A DNA stretch of 64,000 nt, from positions 16,654 through 80,653 of the forward strand of contig JAFIFV010000016.1 in NCBI GenBank assembly GCA_020831845.1, written 5' to 3'. The DNA comes from Ectothiorhodospiraceae bacterium. Its GTDB lineage: Bacteria > Pseudomonadota > Gammaproteobacteria > Nitrococcales > Aquisalimonadaceae. A program made the position numbers and the translations under genes. The notes beneath the pieces were generated by a model, which did not search any database, was not told the origin of the DNA, and worked only from the letters and a program-made list of their open reading frames with translations. Shown piece by piece: positions 44,062 through 52,344 of the stretch. Positions within the stretch are counted from its first letter, which is position 1. Every line of letters begins with the position of its first letter.

Positions 44062-44360
44062 CTTATAGGCGATGGGTGTCAGCGCGCCACTACCGGTTGT
44101 CGGTTAGGACGACGCGGACAGGAATCATGTCTGTGCCGTGACCCCCTGGCCGAGTGACCGGATACCCCCCTTCCCCGAGGCCCGCAATCGTTCTCAGGAG
44201 ATTTTCCCGGCGCCATTCGCCGGTAGCGGGAAGAATGCCCATGGTCGGGGGCACCGCCAAAGTCAATACTCTCCTTGAGGAAACGCTGAAATATTCACGC
44301 TTCCCGGACAACGAAATCCCGGACCACGGTCACGGGACAGTGCATCGGAGGAGAGAAAGG
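44062..44360 (+). other. Leader region of the TonB receptor gene
   Basis: About 300 bp without a gene apart from the repeat at 44277-44305. An open frame begins at 44154 but has no family-like sequence. I looked for B12-box and Fur-like motifs and found none convincing. Confidence 0.5.
44277..44305. repeat. Dispersed repeat, hairpin form
   Basis: GAGGAAACGCTGAAATATTC followed by ACGCTTCCC, similar to the copies at 8212 and 16190 with two changes in the left arm. It lies in the leader of the TonB receptor gene. Confidence 0.78.
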
Positions 44361-46487
44361 ATGAGGTTTCGGGCAAGACAGGGCGTGCTGCCATGCCTGC
44401 TTCTGGCCGCGAGCATGGGTGGGCAGGCCGGAGCGCAGGAAGAACCACTGCCGGCTTCCCAGACTCTGGCAGCGCTGCAGATACGCGCCCTTCTGCTGGA
44501 TGATGTGTCCAACACGCCCGGAGCGGCTTCGGTGATGACCGACACGGAGATCGAATTCTACCGCCCGCTCACCCTGCATGATGCGCTGGATTTCACCTCC
44601 GGAGTCCGCACCATCGACGACGACGCGCTGGGACGGCGCGGCGGTATCGGCGTGCGGGGGGCGCCGCCGCGGCGCTCCCGCAAGACGTTGCTGCTGGAGG
44701 ACGGCACGCCCATCAGCGCCAGCAACTACCTGGATCCGGGTGCGCACTACACGCCCCCCATCCAGCGCCTGGAGCGAATCGAGGTTCTCAAGGGAGCGGG
44801 CCAGATTGTACACGGGCCGCTGAACAACCACGGCATCATCAATTTCCGCAACAAGCGCGCCACCCCGGTACCGGAAACCACCGTGGAACTGGGCGCAGGC
44901 AACCAGAACCAGTTCCATCGCCATCTCATGCACCGCCGTACTGAGGGCGATGTGGGCCTGGTGTTCGCCTACACGGGCATGAACTCCGATGGCGTTTTCG
45001 ATACGGAATCGCACAGGTATGACGACTTCTATGTCAGCGCCGACTGGGACGTGAACGAGCGGCACAACCTCGGCTTCGCGCTGACCCATTTCCGGGAACG
45101 CTCGCAGGGGTACGACGAGAACAACCTGACGCCCGAGGAATTCGACGAGGATCCCCGTGGCAAACGCCGTTTCGGGCCCGGCCGCCGGGACAACAACATC
45201 GCAGTGGATTACTGGAAACTGGCCCTGAGCCATGATTTCCTGGCCACCGACCGCCTCACCATCTCCAGCAAGGCCTTCTACAAGGACCTGGACCGCCCGC
45301 GCTTCCAGAGCGTCAACCCGGATGATCCCCAGCAGGACCGGGTGATGGAAGGCCGGGACCGCCGCTACGAGAACTTCGGCGGCGAGAGCCGCGTGGCGTA
45401 TTCGGGCATCCGGACCGGGGCTGTGGATCACACACTGGAGGGCGGCCTGCGCTTCGAACGACACGATTTTGAAGATCGGCGACCGGTCGGCCGACCCGGC
45501 GAGAGGCTTGACCACAACAACCGCGGCCGCCTCCGCGCCGTGGCCGGAGAGGACGGCTACACCCGCAACGGCCGCCTGGTGACCTTCAAGGCCGAGGCGT
45601 ATTCCGGCTATATGCAGAACCGCATGGAAGTCGGTGACTTCGTGGTTACGCCGGGCCTGCGCGTGGAAACCTACAGGCAGGAGAGATCCACCCGCTTCCG
45701 CCCGGGCAGCGACGAAGAGGGTGTCACCGAGCGGGAGTGGAACACGCTCTACCTGCCCGGTATCAGCCTGCTGTATCGCGGATTTGACAACCTCGACGTG
45801 TATGCCGGCGTGCACAGGGGGTACTCACCCGCCCCGGCCCGTGCGGACGATTTCCCACTACTACCGGAGAAGGGCATCAACACCCAGGTCGGGGTCCGCA
45901 GCAAGGCGCTGCGCGGCGTTTCCTACGATGTGGCCGCCTTCTACAACCGCATCGAGGACACACTGATCCGCGACGATGTCGACCAGTTCGGCGACGCGCT
46001 GTTCGTGAACGAGGTGGACTCGGACATCTACGGCGTGGACCTGGAGCTGCGCGTCGATTCCGCGAGCTATACCGACTCGGCGTACAACGTCTTCGGCGTG
46101 CTGGCCTGGAACTACACCAACGCCGAATTCCGCTCCGGTCCGCTGGACGGCAATCGGGTGCCGGAGATCCCCCGTCACGCCGGCAGCTTCACGCTGGGCA
46201 TGGACCACCTCAGCGGCTGGGAAGTCAGCGCCACCGTCAGCCACTTCGGCGCCTTCTACTCGGATATCGAGAACACGCGGGAAATCGACCAGGACTCCGG
46301 CAGGGTTCCGAGCCGCACGCTGCTGTCAGCCCGCGCAAGCTGGCACACGCAGATCGGAGACACCCAGACCACGTTCTGGGTCCAGGGCCGCAACCTGACG
46401 GACAAGCTCTACATCAGTGATGTCCAGGACGGCCTTCGCCCTGGCGCCGAGCGTACCTACCTGGCGGGCTTCACCACCCGGTTCTGA
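44361..46487 (+). CDS. TonB-dependent outer-membrane receptor, FecA-like
   Basis: A 708-residue receptor. Signal peptide MRFRARQGVLPCLLLAASMG to about residue 25 (GAQ). The plug domain follows, with TLHDALDFTSGVRTIDD, RGGIGVRGAPPRRSRKTLLLEDGTPIS and LERIEVLKGAGQIVHGPLNNHGIINF. The rest is a 22-strand barrel ending in Phe (LAGFTTRF). The plug recalls the FecA/ferric-citrate group. No clear TonB box is seen near the N-terminus. GGAGGAGAGAAAGG precedes the ATG at 44361, which excludes the earlier frame start at 44154. Followed by a terminator at 46520-46544. Substrate likely a siderophore or iron chelate. Confidence 0.9.
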   Translation: MRFRARQGVLPCLLLAASMGGQAGAQEEPLPASQTLAALQIRALLLDDVSNTPGAASVMTDTEIEFYRPLTLHDALDFTSGVRTIDDDALGRRGGIGVRGAPPRRSRKTLLLEDGTPISASNYLDPGAHYTPPIQRLERIEVLKGAGQIVHGPLNNHGIINFRNKRATPVPETTVELGAGNQNQFHRHLMHRRTEGDVGLVFAYTGMNSDGVFDTESHRYDDFYVSADWDVNERHNLGFALTHFRERSQGYDENNLTPEEFDEDPRGKRRFGPGRRDNNIAVDYWKLALSHDFLATDRLTISSKAFYKDLDRPRFQSVNPDDPQQDRVMEGRDRRYENFGGESRVAYSGIRTGAVDHTLEGGLRFERHDFEDRRPVGRPGERLDHNNRGRLRAVAGEDGYTRNGRLVTFKAEAYSGYMQNRMEVGDFVVTPGLRVETYRQERSTRFRPGSDEEGVTEREWNTLYLPGISLLYRGFDNLDVYAGVHRGYSPAPARADDFPLLPEKGINTQVGVRSKALRGVSYDVAAFYNRIEDTLIRDDVDQFGDALFVNEVDSDIYGVDLELRVDSASYTDSAYNVFGVLAWNYTNAEFRSGPLDGNRVPEIPRHAGSFTLGMDHLSGWEVSATVSHFGAFYSDIENTREIDQDSGRVPSRTLLSARASWHTQIGDTQTTFWVQGRNLTDKLYISDVQDGLRPGAERTYLAGFTTRF

Positions 46488-46519
46488 CCGTCTCCTCCAG
46501 CGGTCGGCGGGAAGCGACC

Positions 46520-46544
46520 TTGGCTCAAGGACGAGCCGTTTTTT
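46520..46544 (+). terminator. Rho-independent terminator after the TonB receptor gene
   Basis: GGCTC (46522-46526) pairs with GAGCC (46533-46537), followed by GTTTTTT. A clear stem and T run 35 bp after the stop codon. Confidence 0.82.
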
Positions 46545-46555
46545 CCGCCAGACAG

Positions 46556-47182
46556 CTACGTTTCCGGCTCCGCGACAGCCAGCGCCGGGAACAGGATCCC
46601 CAGGTCCGGCTGCAGTTCGCTAATCCACTTGAGCTGATGTCTGGCGGCTTCGGGCATCAGCAGATTGGCGAACATTTCACGAAACGCCCCGACCCTCCTG
46701 CCCCAGCCAAGCTCGATCACCTGAGAGAACGCCTGGGCCTGCTTGCGCAGCGTGTCACCAGCATCGCCCACGAAGGCACCGTGCAGATAGCTGTCGTAGA
46801 GCACGAGGCGACTGACTCGCTCCGGATGTCGCGCCGCATAGGCCACCGCCACCACGCCACCCTGACACAGACCGAACAATGGAAAGCGGCGGAGCTCGAG
46901 CGCATCCACAACCGCCTCAAGGTCGGCTACCAGGGCGTCAAGGGAAAAATCGGTCACGCCCCGGTCGGAAAGCCCCGAGCCGCGAGGGTCGTAGCGAACA
47001 AGCGTTCGCCGTTCAGCCAGAGCCTCGGACCAATGACGCCAGACGGGATTGTCCCAGTCGAGATCGAGATGCGTGAACCAGTTGTTCACGCGCACCAGCG
47101 GAAGACCTTCGCCTGCGGTCGCAAAAGCGATTTGTGCGCTGTCACGCGAGGTGCAGAAACGTATTCGCTGCCTCATCGGCAC
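46556..47182 (-). pseudogene. Truncated alpha/beta hydrolase with Cys at the nucleophile
   Basis: A 208-residue frame. It starts like the family of ~280-residue hydrolases that open with QRIRFCTSRDSAQIAFATAG and continue with WFTHLDLDWDNPVWRHW and LVRYDPRGSGLSD. The nucleophile elbow is GLCQGG, with Cys106 where Ser is expected. The frame stops after WISELQ, before the part that would carry the catalytic Asp and His. I read it as a decayed, truncated copy. It converges on the TonB receptor gene beyond the terminator and lies beside another gene remnant. Confidence 0.72.
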
Positions 47183-47216
47183 TCCCCAGGAGACACGGGC
47201 CCAGGTGTCCCCTCTG

Positions 47217-47315
47217 AATGGCCATCACTCCGCGAATAGCACCCTCACGCCACATGGTGTAAATGGAATCGCAATGCGCACCCGCGCAAGCCTGCCAGGA
47301 AAGCGCCTCCTCAAA
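47217..47315 (-). pseudogene. Remnant of an LprI-like (DUF1311) gene
   Basis: On the minus strand the segment encodes WQACAGAHCDSIYTMWREG and GVMAI, nearly the same as WQAYAGAHCDSIHTMWREG and GVMAI in the complete gene at 51923-52330. Over about 60 bases the two loci match at almost every base. No start and only ~33 codons are left; the frame then runs into unrelated sequence. Confidence 0.78.
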
Positions 47316-47441
47316 ACTTGCAGCCTTACGGATCAGCGGTCTAGACTCGGATCGGTAGCAAACAAATGATTTTATACATGACATAACAATCAGAATACTT
47401 CCTGCGCACTCGAAACCTACCCACTCTGGAGGAGACCTGAG

Positions 47442-48203
47442 ATGGACATGAAGGTGAGTGACCCTGCGCTGAATCTGGACCACGCCACTCTCACCGAGTG
47501 GGACATCCGCGTCCAACTGGCCGCCGCATACAGGCTCGTTGCCTACTTTGGCTGGGACGATCTGGTTTTCACCCATCTATCCGCCCGCATACCAGGCGCG
47601 GAACATCATTTCCTGCTGAATCCCTACGGCCACATGTTCCACGAAATCACGGCGTCCTCCCTGGTGAAGGTCAATCAGGAAGGCCAGCCCGTGGACGGCA
47701 GCGGCCGCGTCAATCCCGCCGGCTTTACCATTCACAGTGCGGTTCACATGGTGCGGGAAGACGCTGGTGCCGTCATGCACCTGCATGAGCCCAACGGCGT
47801 CGCCGTCTCGGCCCAGAAAGAAGGGCTACTGCCACTTAGCCAGACCGCGATGCTTTGTCTGCCGGAGCTGGCTGAACATGAATATGAAGGGGTCGCGTTG
47901 AATCTCGACGAGCGGACGCGGCTCCAACGCGACCTGGGCAGCAGAAACCTCATGCTGCTATGGAACCATGGTGTGCTGGCGGTGGGCGAAAATGTCGCAC
48001 AATGCTTCGGCCGCCTTTATTTCCTCACGCGCGCCTGTGAAATCCAGGTGATGGCGGGCTCCGGGCCGCACCACCTCCCTTCCGAACAAGCCATCAAGAC
48101 CACGCAGCAACAAAGCGTGGAAAACCTGGCGAATGCGGCAGTCATAGGCTGGCCGGCGCTCATCCGCCTGCTGGACGAGAGATCACCCGGATTCCGCAAC
48201 TGA
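47442..48203 (+). CDS. Class II aldolase/adducin-family protein
   Basis: A 253-residue protein of the class II aldolase/adducin family. THLSARIPG near residue 46, the zinc-binding VMHLHEPNG near residue 110 and LLWNHGVLAVG near residue 175 are the family marks. Members act on sugar phosphates (fuculose/ribulose type) or, in many TRAP-linked cases, on hydroxy-keto acids. CTGGAGGAGAC precedes the ATG at 47442. It heads a TRAP operon, so its substrate is probably imported by that transporter. Confidence 0.9.
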   Translation: MDMKVSDPALNLDHATLTEWDIRVQLAAAYRLVAYFGWDDLVFTHLSARIPGAEHHFLLNPYGHMFHEITASSLVKVNQEGQPVDGSGRVNPAGFTIHSAVHMVREDAGAVMHLHEPNGVAVSAQKEGLLPLSQTAMLCLPELAEHEYEGVALNLDERTRLQRDLGSRNLMLLWNHGVLAVGENVAQCFGRLYFLTRACEIQVMAGSGPHHLPSEQAIKTTQQQSVENLANAAVIGWPALIRLLDERSPGFRN

Positions 48204-48332
48204 GCATTCAAGGCCTGCATAGGCCCACCTTCCTCGCTCCGCGCCGCATGTGTCGAGAGCGGCCAACCGCGCGCATCTGAATCATCGAACGAACAAAAGA
48301 AGAAAGTCCGACAACTCCTGGAGGAGAACAAC

Positions 48333-49313
48333 ATGAAACATACTACCCAGATCGCCCTGACCCTGGCGCTATCACTAACCCTCATCACCACGACAGCCCA
48401 GGCACAACGCCAGGTCAGCTTCGCCCACGCCGCCTCCGAGCAATCGCACGCTGGTTCAGGCTACCGGGCTTTCGCCGAGAAATTGAATGAACTCAGCGAC
48501 GGCGCCTTCAACGTCCGGGAAAACTGCTGCGGCTCGCTGGGCGGTGAGCGGGATATGATCGAAGGCCTGCAGATCGGCTCCGTCGACCTGGTCTTCACAT
48601 CCACAGGACCGCTGGGCAACTTCATCGAGGACGTCTACGCGTTCGACTTGCCGTTCCTCTTCCAAAACTACGATCATGCCTACGCTGTCCTGGATGGCCC
48701 TATCGGCCAGGAAATGCTGGAGAAGATGTCCGAGGTGGATCTCGTCGGGCTGGCCTGGGGAGACAACGGTTTCCGTCATCTGACCAACAGCCGAAACGCC
48801 GTGCGGAGCCCCAGTGACCTGGAAGGCATGACGATCCGCACAATGGAAAACCGCATCCATATCGAGGCCTTCCGCAGTCTCGGCGCCCGCCCCACCCCGA
48901 TGCCGTTCCCGGAAGTCTTTACCGCGCTGCAGCAGGGCGCTGTCGACGGTCAGGAAAACCCGCTTAGCCTGATCGTCGCCACCCGCTTCTACGAGGCGCA
49001 GGACCACCTTTCGCTCACCGGTCACGTTTATTCGCCGGCCATTCTGCTGGCATCCCCGATCTTCTGGAGCAGTCTCAGCGAAGAGGAGCAGGGCTGGTTC
49101 CGCGAGGCGGCGCAGGCCGCAGCGGAAGCCACCCGCGAGCACATTCAGCGCCTGGAAGCGGACGGTGTGGAACTGCTGGAGAACGAGGGCGTGAATGTGG
49201 TGACGGATATCGATATCGAGCCGTTCCAGGAAAGAATGGATCCCGCCTACCAGCTCTACGCCGACCGATACGGCGATGAACTTCTGGAACGCATCCGGAA
49301 TTTCGAATACTAG
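48333..49313 (+). CDS. TRAP transporter substrate-binding protein (DctP)
   Basis: A 326-residue periplasmic receptor with a Sec signal (QIALTLALSLTLITTTAQA). The mature protein begins QRQVSFAHAASEQSH. The conserved Arg is in GMTIRTMENRIHIEAFRSLGA, and EVFTALQQGAVDGQENPLSLI is the usual ligand-site segment. The DctP type binds organic acids. GGAGGAGAACAAC precedes the ATG. Same operon as the aldolase gene; a GC hairpin follows before DctQ. Confidence 0.94.
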   Translation: MKHTTQIALTLALSLTLITTTAQAQRQVSFAHAASEQSHAGSGYRAFAEKLNELSDGAFNVRENCCGSLGGERDMIEGLQIGSVDLVFTSTGPLGNFIEDVYAFDLPFLFQNYDHAYAVLDGPIGQEMLEKMSEVDLVGLAWGDNGFRHLTNSRNAVRSPSDLEGMTIRTMENRIHIEAFRSLGARPTPMPFPEVFTALQQGAVDGQENPLSLIVATRFYEAQDHLSLTGHVYSPAILLASPIFWSSLSEEEQGWFREAAQAAAEATREHIQRLEADGVELLENEGVNVVTDIDIEPFQERMDPAYQLYADRYGDELLERIRNFEY

Positions 49314-49324
49314 CCGCGAGTTCC

Positions 49325-49348
49325 CCCCGGGCGATAGCCCCCCCGGGG
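49325..49348 (+). promoter_or_regulatory. Intercistronic hairpin after the second TRAP P gene
   Basis: CCCCGGG (49325-49331) pairs with CCCGGGG (49342-49348) around a 10-base loop. It occupies the same relative place as the hairpin behind the first TRAP P gene. Confidence 0.5.
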
Positions 49349-49405
49349 CCTGCAAACCGTTGAGGGGGCACAGACCAGAATGCCCCCCATGAACAGGGCC
49401 AGGGC

Positions 49406-49927
49406 ATGATTTCACGCTTTCTCAGCATCGAGCGAGTGATTACGCGCGCCGTACTGTGTGTTGCGATACTGCTGCTCGCCGTCACGGCGACACTGGTCAT
49501 GTATCAGGTCATCATGCGGTTTGTCGTCGGCGAACCTTCGACATGGTCAGCGGTGGCCTCACGCACGGCGATGATCTGGTGTGTCTTCCTGGGGCTGGCC
49601 GCGGCATTCCGCACACAGAGCATGCTGCGGGTGGAAATCATCTACTCCCTGGCCCCTCAGCGCTTTCATCTGCTGGTAGACACCATCATCTATCTGCTCT
49701 GCCTGACCTTCTTCGTGTTGCTGATCTACCTGGGCACACAGATGGGCTACCGCGTGCGCAACCAGACGCTCGCGGGCATGGATATTTCCATCGCCTGGGC
49801 CTACGCTGCCCTGCCGGTGGGATCATTCTTCGCCATCCTGGCCAGCACGGGCGCTTTCCTGGAGCGCTTTACCGGAGACACCAGCACGCCGCAAGACGGC
49901 ACGAAGCCGGAGGAGTCCATGCAATGA
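49406..49927 (+). CDS. TRAP transporter small permease (DctQ)
   Basis: A 173-residue, four-TM DctQ protein (AVLCVAILLLAVTATLVMYQVIMRFVVGEPSTWS, then MIWCVFLGLAAAFRTQSMLRVEII). CAGGGCC-type purine signal before the ATG is weak. It overlaps the DctM start by four bases. Works with DctM and DctP as one sodium-driven importer. Confidence 0.93.
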   Translation: MISRFLSIERVITRAVLCVAILLLAVTATLVMYQVIMRFVVGEPSTWSAVASRTAMIWCVFLGLAAAFRTQSMLRVEIIYSLAPQRFHLLVDTIIYLLCLTFFVLLIYLGTQMGYRVRNQTLAGMDISIAWAYAALPVGSFFAILASTGAFLERFTGDTSTPQDGTKPEESMQ

Positions 49928-51198
49928 ACATGGCCATCGGACTCTCCCTCATCATCCTGCTCGCCTTCGGTGTCCCGGTTGCCGTCTCCATAGCGCTCGC
50001 TTCGATGTTCGGGATTCACTTCTTCAGCCACTTTCCGCTGATTGTTGCCGCACAACGCATGTTCGTCGGTCTGGACCAATACCCGCTGATGGCCATTCCG
50101 CTCTTCATTCTGGCTGGCAACATCATGGCTGCGGGGGGCATTTCGGCGCGACTGGTGGATTTCGCCAAATCCATCATCGGGGGTATACAGGGCGGGCTCG
50201 CTTGCTCCTGTGTCCTGACCTGCATGATCTTCGCATCGGTATCCGGCTCAAGCGTGGCCACCACCTTCGCCATCGGAAGCATCCTGATTCCGGCCATGGT
50301 GGCGCACCAGTACCCGAAGCCACTGGCAGCCTCCATCCAGGCATCATCGTCCGAGCTGGGCGTGCTGATCCCGCCCAGCATCCCGCTGATCCTCTACGGC
50401 GTGGTGACGGAAACCTCCATCGGCCAACTGTTCATCGCGGGTATCGGCCCCGGCCTACTGTTTGGAACAGCGATGATTCTATACCTCTATGTCATGTGCA
50501 AGATCACAGGCTATGGGCTGCATGATGGACAGGATTGCCTGGGTTTCTGGGAAGCCTTCGGCAGGGCATGGGCCTCCCTGCTAATGCCGTTCATCGTCAT
50601 CGGCGGCATCTACACTGGCGTGTTCACCGCCACCGAGGCTTCCGCCGTCGCTGTGTTCTACGCGCTCTTCGTCGGTGGTGTCCTGCACCGGGAACTGAGC
50701 CTGAAAGCGCTGTTTCATATCTTTGAAAACAGCGTCAAGGCCACTGCAGCCATCCTGCTGATCATTTCAGCGGCCATGCTGTTCAGTTTTCTCATCAACC
50801 GCTCGGGGCTGCCATCGGATATCGCCGCCTGGGTCACAGCGACATTCGATAGCAAGTACAGCTTCCTCATCGCGGTCAACGTGCTGCTACTGATCATGGG
50901 CATGTTCATCGAGACCGGGGCGGCCCTGCTCATCCTGGCGCCGATCCTCGCACCGATCGCGTTTGCCTTTGGTGTAGACCCCGTCCACTTCGGTCTGATC
51001 ATGATCGTGAACCTGGCCATTGGCATGTTCACGCCGCCATTGGGCGTAAACCTGTTCGCGGCCTGCGCCGTGGCGAAAATCTCGATGGAACGGATGATTC
51101 CCTACCTGATCCAGTTCGTCATCGTGGCCGTGGTCTGCCTTGCCCTGGTGACGTTCTTCCCGGTCATTTCCATCGGACTGAGGGATCTGCTTTATTGA
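49924..51198 (+). CDS. TRAP transporter large permease (DctM)
   Basis: A 424-residue, about 12-TM protein. Segments such as YPLMAIPLFILAGNIMAAGGISARL, SGSSVATTFAIGSILIPAM, ELGVLIPPSIPLILYGVV and NLAIGMFTPPLGVNLFAACAV are those of DctM. The ATG at 49924 overlaps the DctQ stop (ATGA), so the frame back to 49456 is a shadow. Last gene of the aldolase-P-Q-M operon. A short fragment of the MITE-like element follows its stop. Confidence 0.95.
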   Translation: MNMAIGLSLIILLAFGVPVAVSIALASMFGIHFFSHFPLIVAAQRMFVGLDQYPLMAIPLFILAGNIMAAGGISARLVDFAKSIIGGIQGGLACSCVLTCMIFASVSGSSVATTFAIGSILIPAMVAHQYPKPLAASIQASSSELGVLIPPSIPLILYGVVTETSIGQLFIAGIGPGLLFGTAMILYLYVMCKITGYGLHDGQDCLGFWEAFGRAWASLLMPFIVIGGIYTGVFTATEASAVAVFYALFVGGVLHRELSLKALFHIFENSVKATAAILLIISAAMLFSFLINRSGLPSDIAAWVTATFDSKYSFLIAVNVLLLIMGMFIETGAALLILAPILAPIAFAFGVDPVHFGLIMIVNLAIGMFTPPLGVNLFAACAVAKISMERMIPYLIQFVIVAVVCLALVTFFPVISIGLRDLLY

Positions 51199-51210
51199 AC
51201 GATGCGATCC

Positions 51211-51240
51211 CGGACGCAAACGTGGGAATTGATCGCTAGC
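51211..51240. repeat. Possible remnant of the MITE-like element's end
   Basis: CGCAAACGTGGGAATTGATC resembles CGCGAACGTGGGAATTAATC at the right end of the element at 43879-44061. It overlaps the 3' end of the SGNH gene and gives its TAG stop. Confidence 0.4.
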
Positions 51241-51910
51241 GGTAAGCCTGTTGATGCGCCGGCGATAGCCAGCCATGTTCGGCCAGCGCCTCGGCCACGC
51301 GGTCGGCAATGACGGTGTAGCCCTCGGCGTTGGCATGGATGCGGTCCGAGCGCAGCTCATCCCGTGACAACACCTCCGATACCGCTGACGGCACGAAAGC
51401 CAGCTCGTGCCCCCGGGCAAGCTCCCCGAACAGGGCATGGTCGGCCAGTCGTCCAGCCAGTGCCCTGCCCAGGGACCGTTCTGGTATCGCCACAAGGGCC
51501 ACATGGGAGGTCACCGCCCTGCTCTCGCGGATCATGGCTTCCAGGTTGCTGCGCGTCTGCTCCAGCGAAACATCGCGCAGGAAGTCATTCCCGCCCACGG
51601 CAATAACCACCGCATCGGGGTGATGGGCGTCGAGCAACCCCGCCAGCCGCTGCCGGGCGGCCGCCGAGGTATCGCCGGGCACGCCGGCGTTCACCACCGA
51701 CCACCCCGTGCGCCCGGCCAGCACCTCCGGCCATGCACTATCCCGCGGCGCGCCGGTTCCATACACCAGGCTGTCCCCGATCACGATCACCACGGCATCG
51801 GAGGGCAAGGGAGCGAACATCACCGGCTGGTCACGCCCGCACCCCGCCAGCAGCAGCGCCGCGACCAGCAGCCAGCAGGCCAACCGCCTTCCCGGGAAAA
51901 TCCCTTTCAT
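51236..51910 (-). CDS. SGNH/GDSL hydrolase lipoprotein (TesA-like)
   Basis: A 224-residue lipoprotein with the lipobox LLAGC (Cys ~24). The SGNH blocks are in order: Ser in VIGDSLVYGTGAPRD, Gly in NAGVPGDTS, Asn in AVGGNDFLRD, and Asp/His in SDRIHANAEGY. This is the layout of the TesA/arylesterase group, which hydrolyses thioesters or esters in the periplasm. GGGAGG precedes the ATG at 51910. Third gene of an operon with the SDR and LprI-like genes (12-bp gap). Confidence 0.9.
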   Translation of the reverse strand: MKGIFPGRRLACWLLVAALLLAGCGRDQPVMFAPLPSDAVVIVIGDSLVYGTGAPRDSAWPEVLAGRTGWSVVNAGVPGDTSAAARQRLAGLLDAHHPDAVVIAVGGNDFLRDVSLEQTRSNLEAMIRESRAVTSHVALVAIPERSLGRALAGRLADHALFGELARGHELAFVPSAVSEVLSRDELRSDRIHANAEGYTVIADRVAEALAEHGWLSPAHQQAYR

Positions 51911-51922
51911 GGACAAACCTCC

Positions 51923-52330
51923 CTACTGCTTCCCCGGTTCCGGCAGCACCGGCTCCGTGCTGTCCATATAGGTGAGGAACGCCGACCACAGCTCATGGGT
52001 GCGTGTCCTGGTCAGTCGAGTCCGGCAGGAGATGGCCATGACGCCACGAATGGTACCCTCACGCCACATGGTGTGAATGGAATCGCAATGCGCACCCGCG
52101 TAAGCCTGCCAGGCATCCTGCGCCTGTTCGATGGACGCAACGAGTTCCGCATCGTGGGCATTGTGCTCCAGGCTCACTTCGAGATAGCGCTGCATTTCCT
52201 GCTCTGCAGTGTCCAGCTCGATGGCGGCGCAGCGGTTGATGTCCGGCGTGCTGATGGCCTTGTCGCAATCCGGTTCGGCCAGAAGCAATACAGGAAACAA
52301 CACAAGCAGGAGAAAGAAACTCCCTTTCAT
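51923..52330 (-). CDS. LprI-like (DUF1311) exported protein
   Basis: A 135-residue protein with a signal peptide (KGSFFLLLVLFPVLLLAEPD) and the pattern of the LprI N-terminal/DUF1311 family: four Cys (CDKA, INRCAA, GAHCDS and AISCRTRLTRTRTHELW), paired presumably in disulfides, and a helical QRYLEVSLE segment. Some members inhibit lysozyme. Its N-terminal bases resemble those of the next gene (both begin MKG). A fragment of this gene is found at 47217-47315. Confidence 0.85.
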   Translation of the reverse strand: MKGSFFLLLVLFPVLLLAEPDCDKAISTPDINRCAAIELDTAEQEMQRYLEVSLEHNAHDAELVASIEQAQDAWQAYAGAHCDSIHTMWREGTIRGVMAISCRTRLTRTRTHELWSAFLTYMDSTEPVLPEPGKQ

Positions 52331-52344
52331 CGAATCCCCTCGGC

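Noticed and set aside
44062..44360. Cobalamin riboswitch or Fur box ahead of the TonB receptor gene
   Set aside because: A GCCACT occurs, but the other conserved B12-riboswitch blocks are not in order around it; no 19-bp Fur-like palindrome is seen.
47142..47576. 144-codon frame as an intact gene
   Set aside because: Only ~33 codons resemble the LprI-like protein and the rest is antisense to the aldolase start; treated as a remnant.
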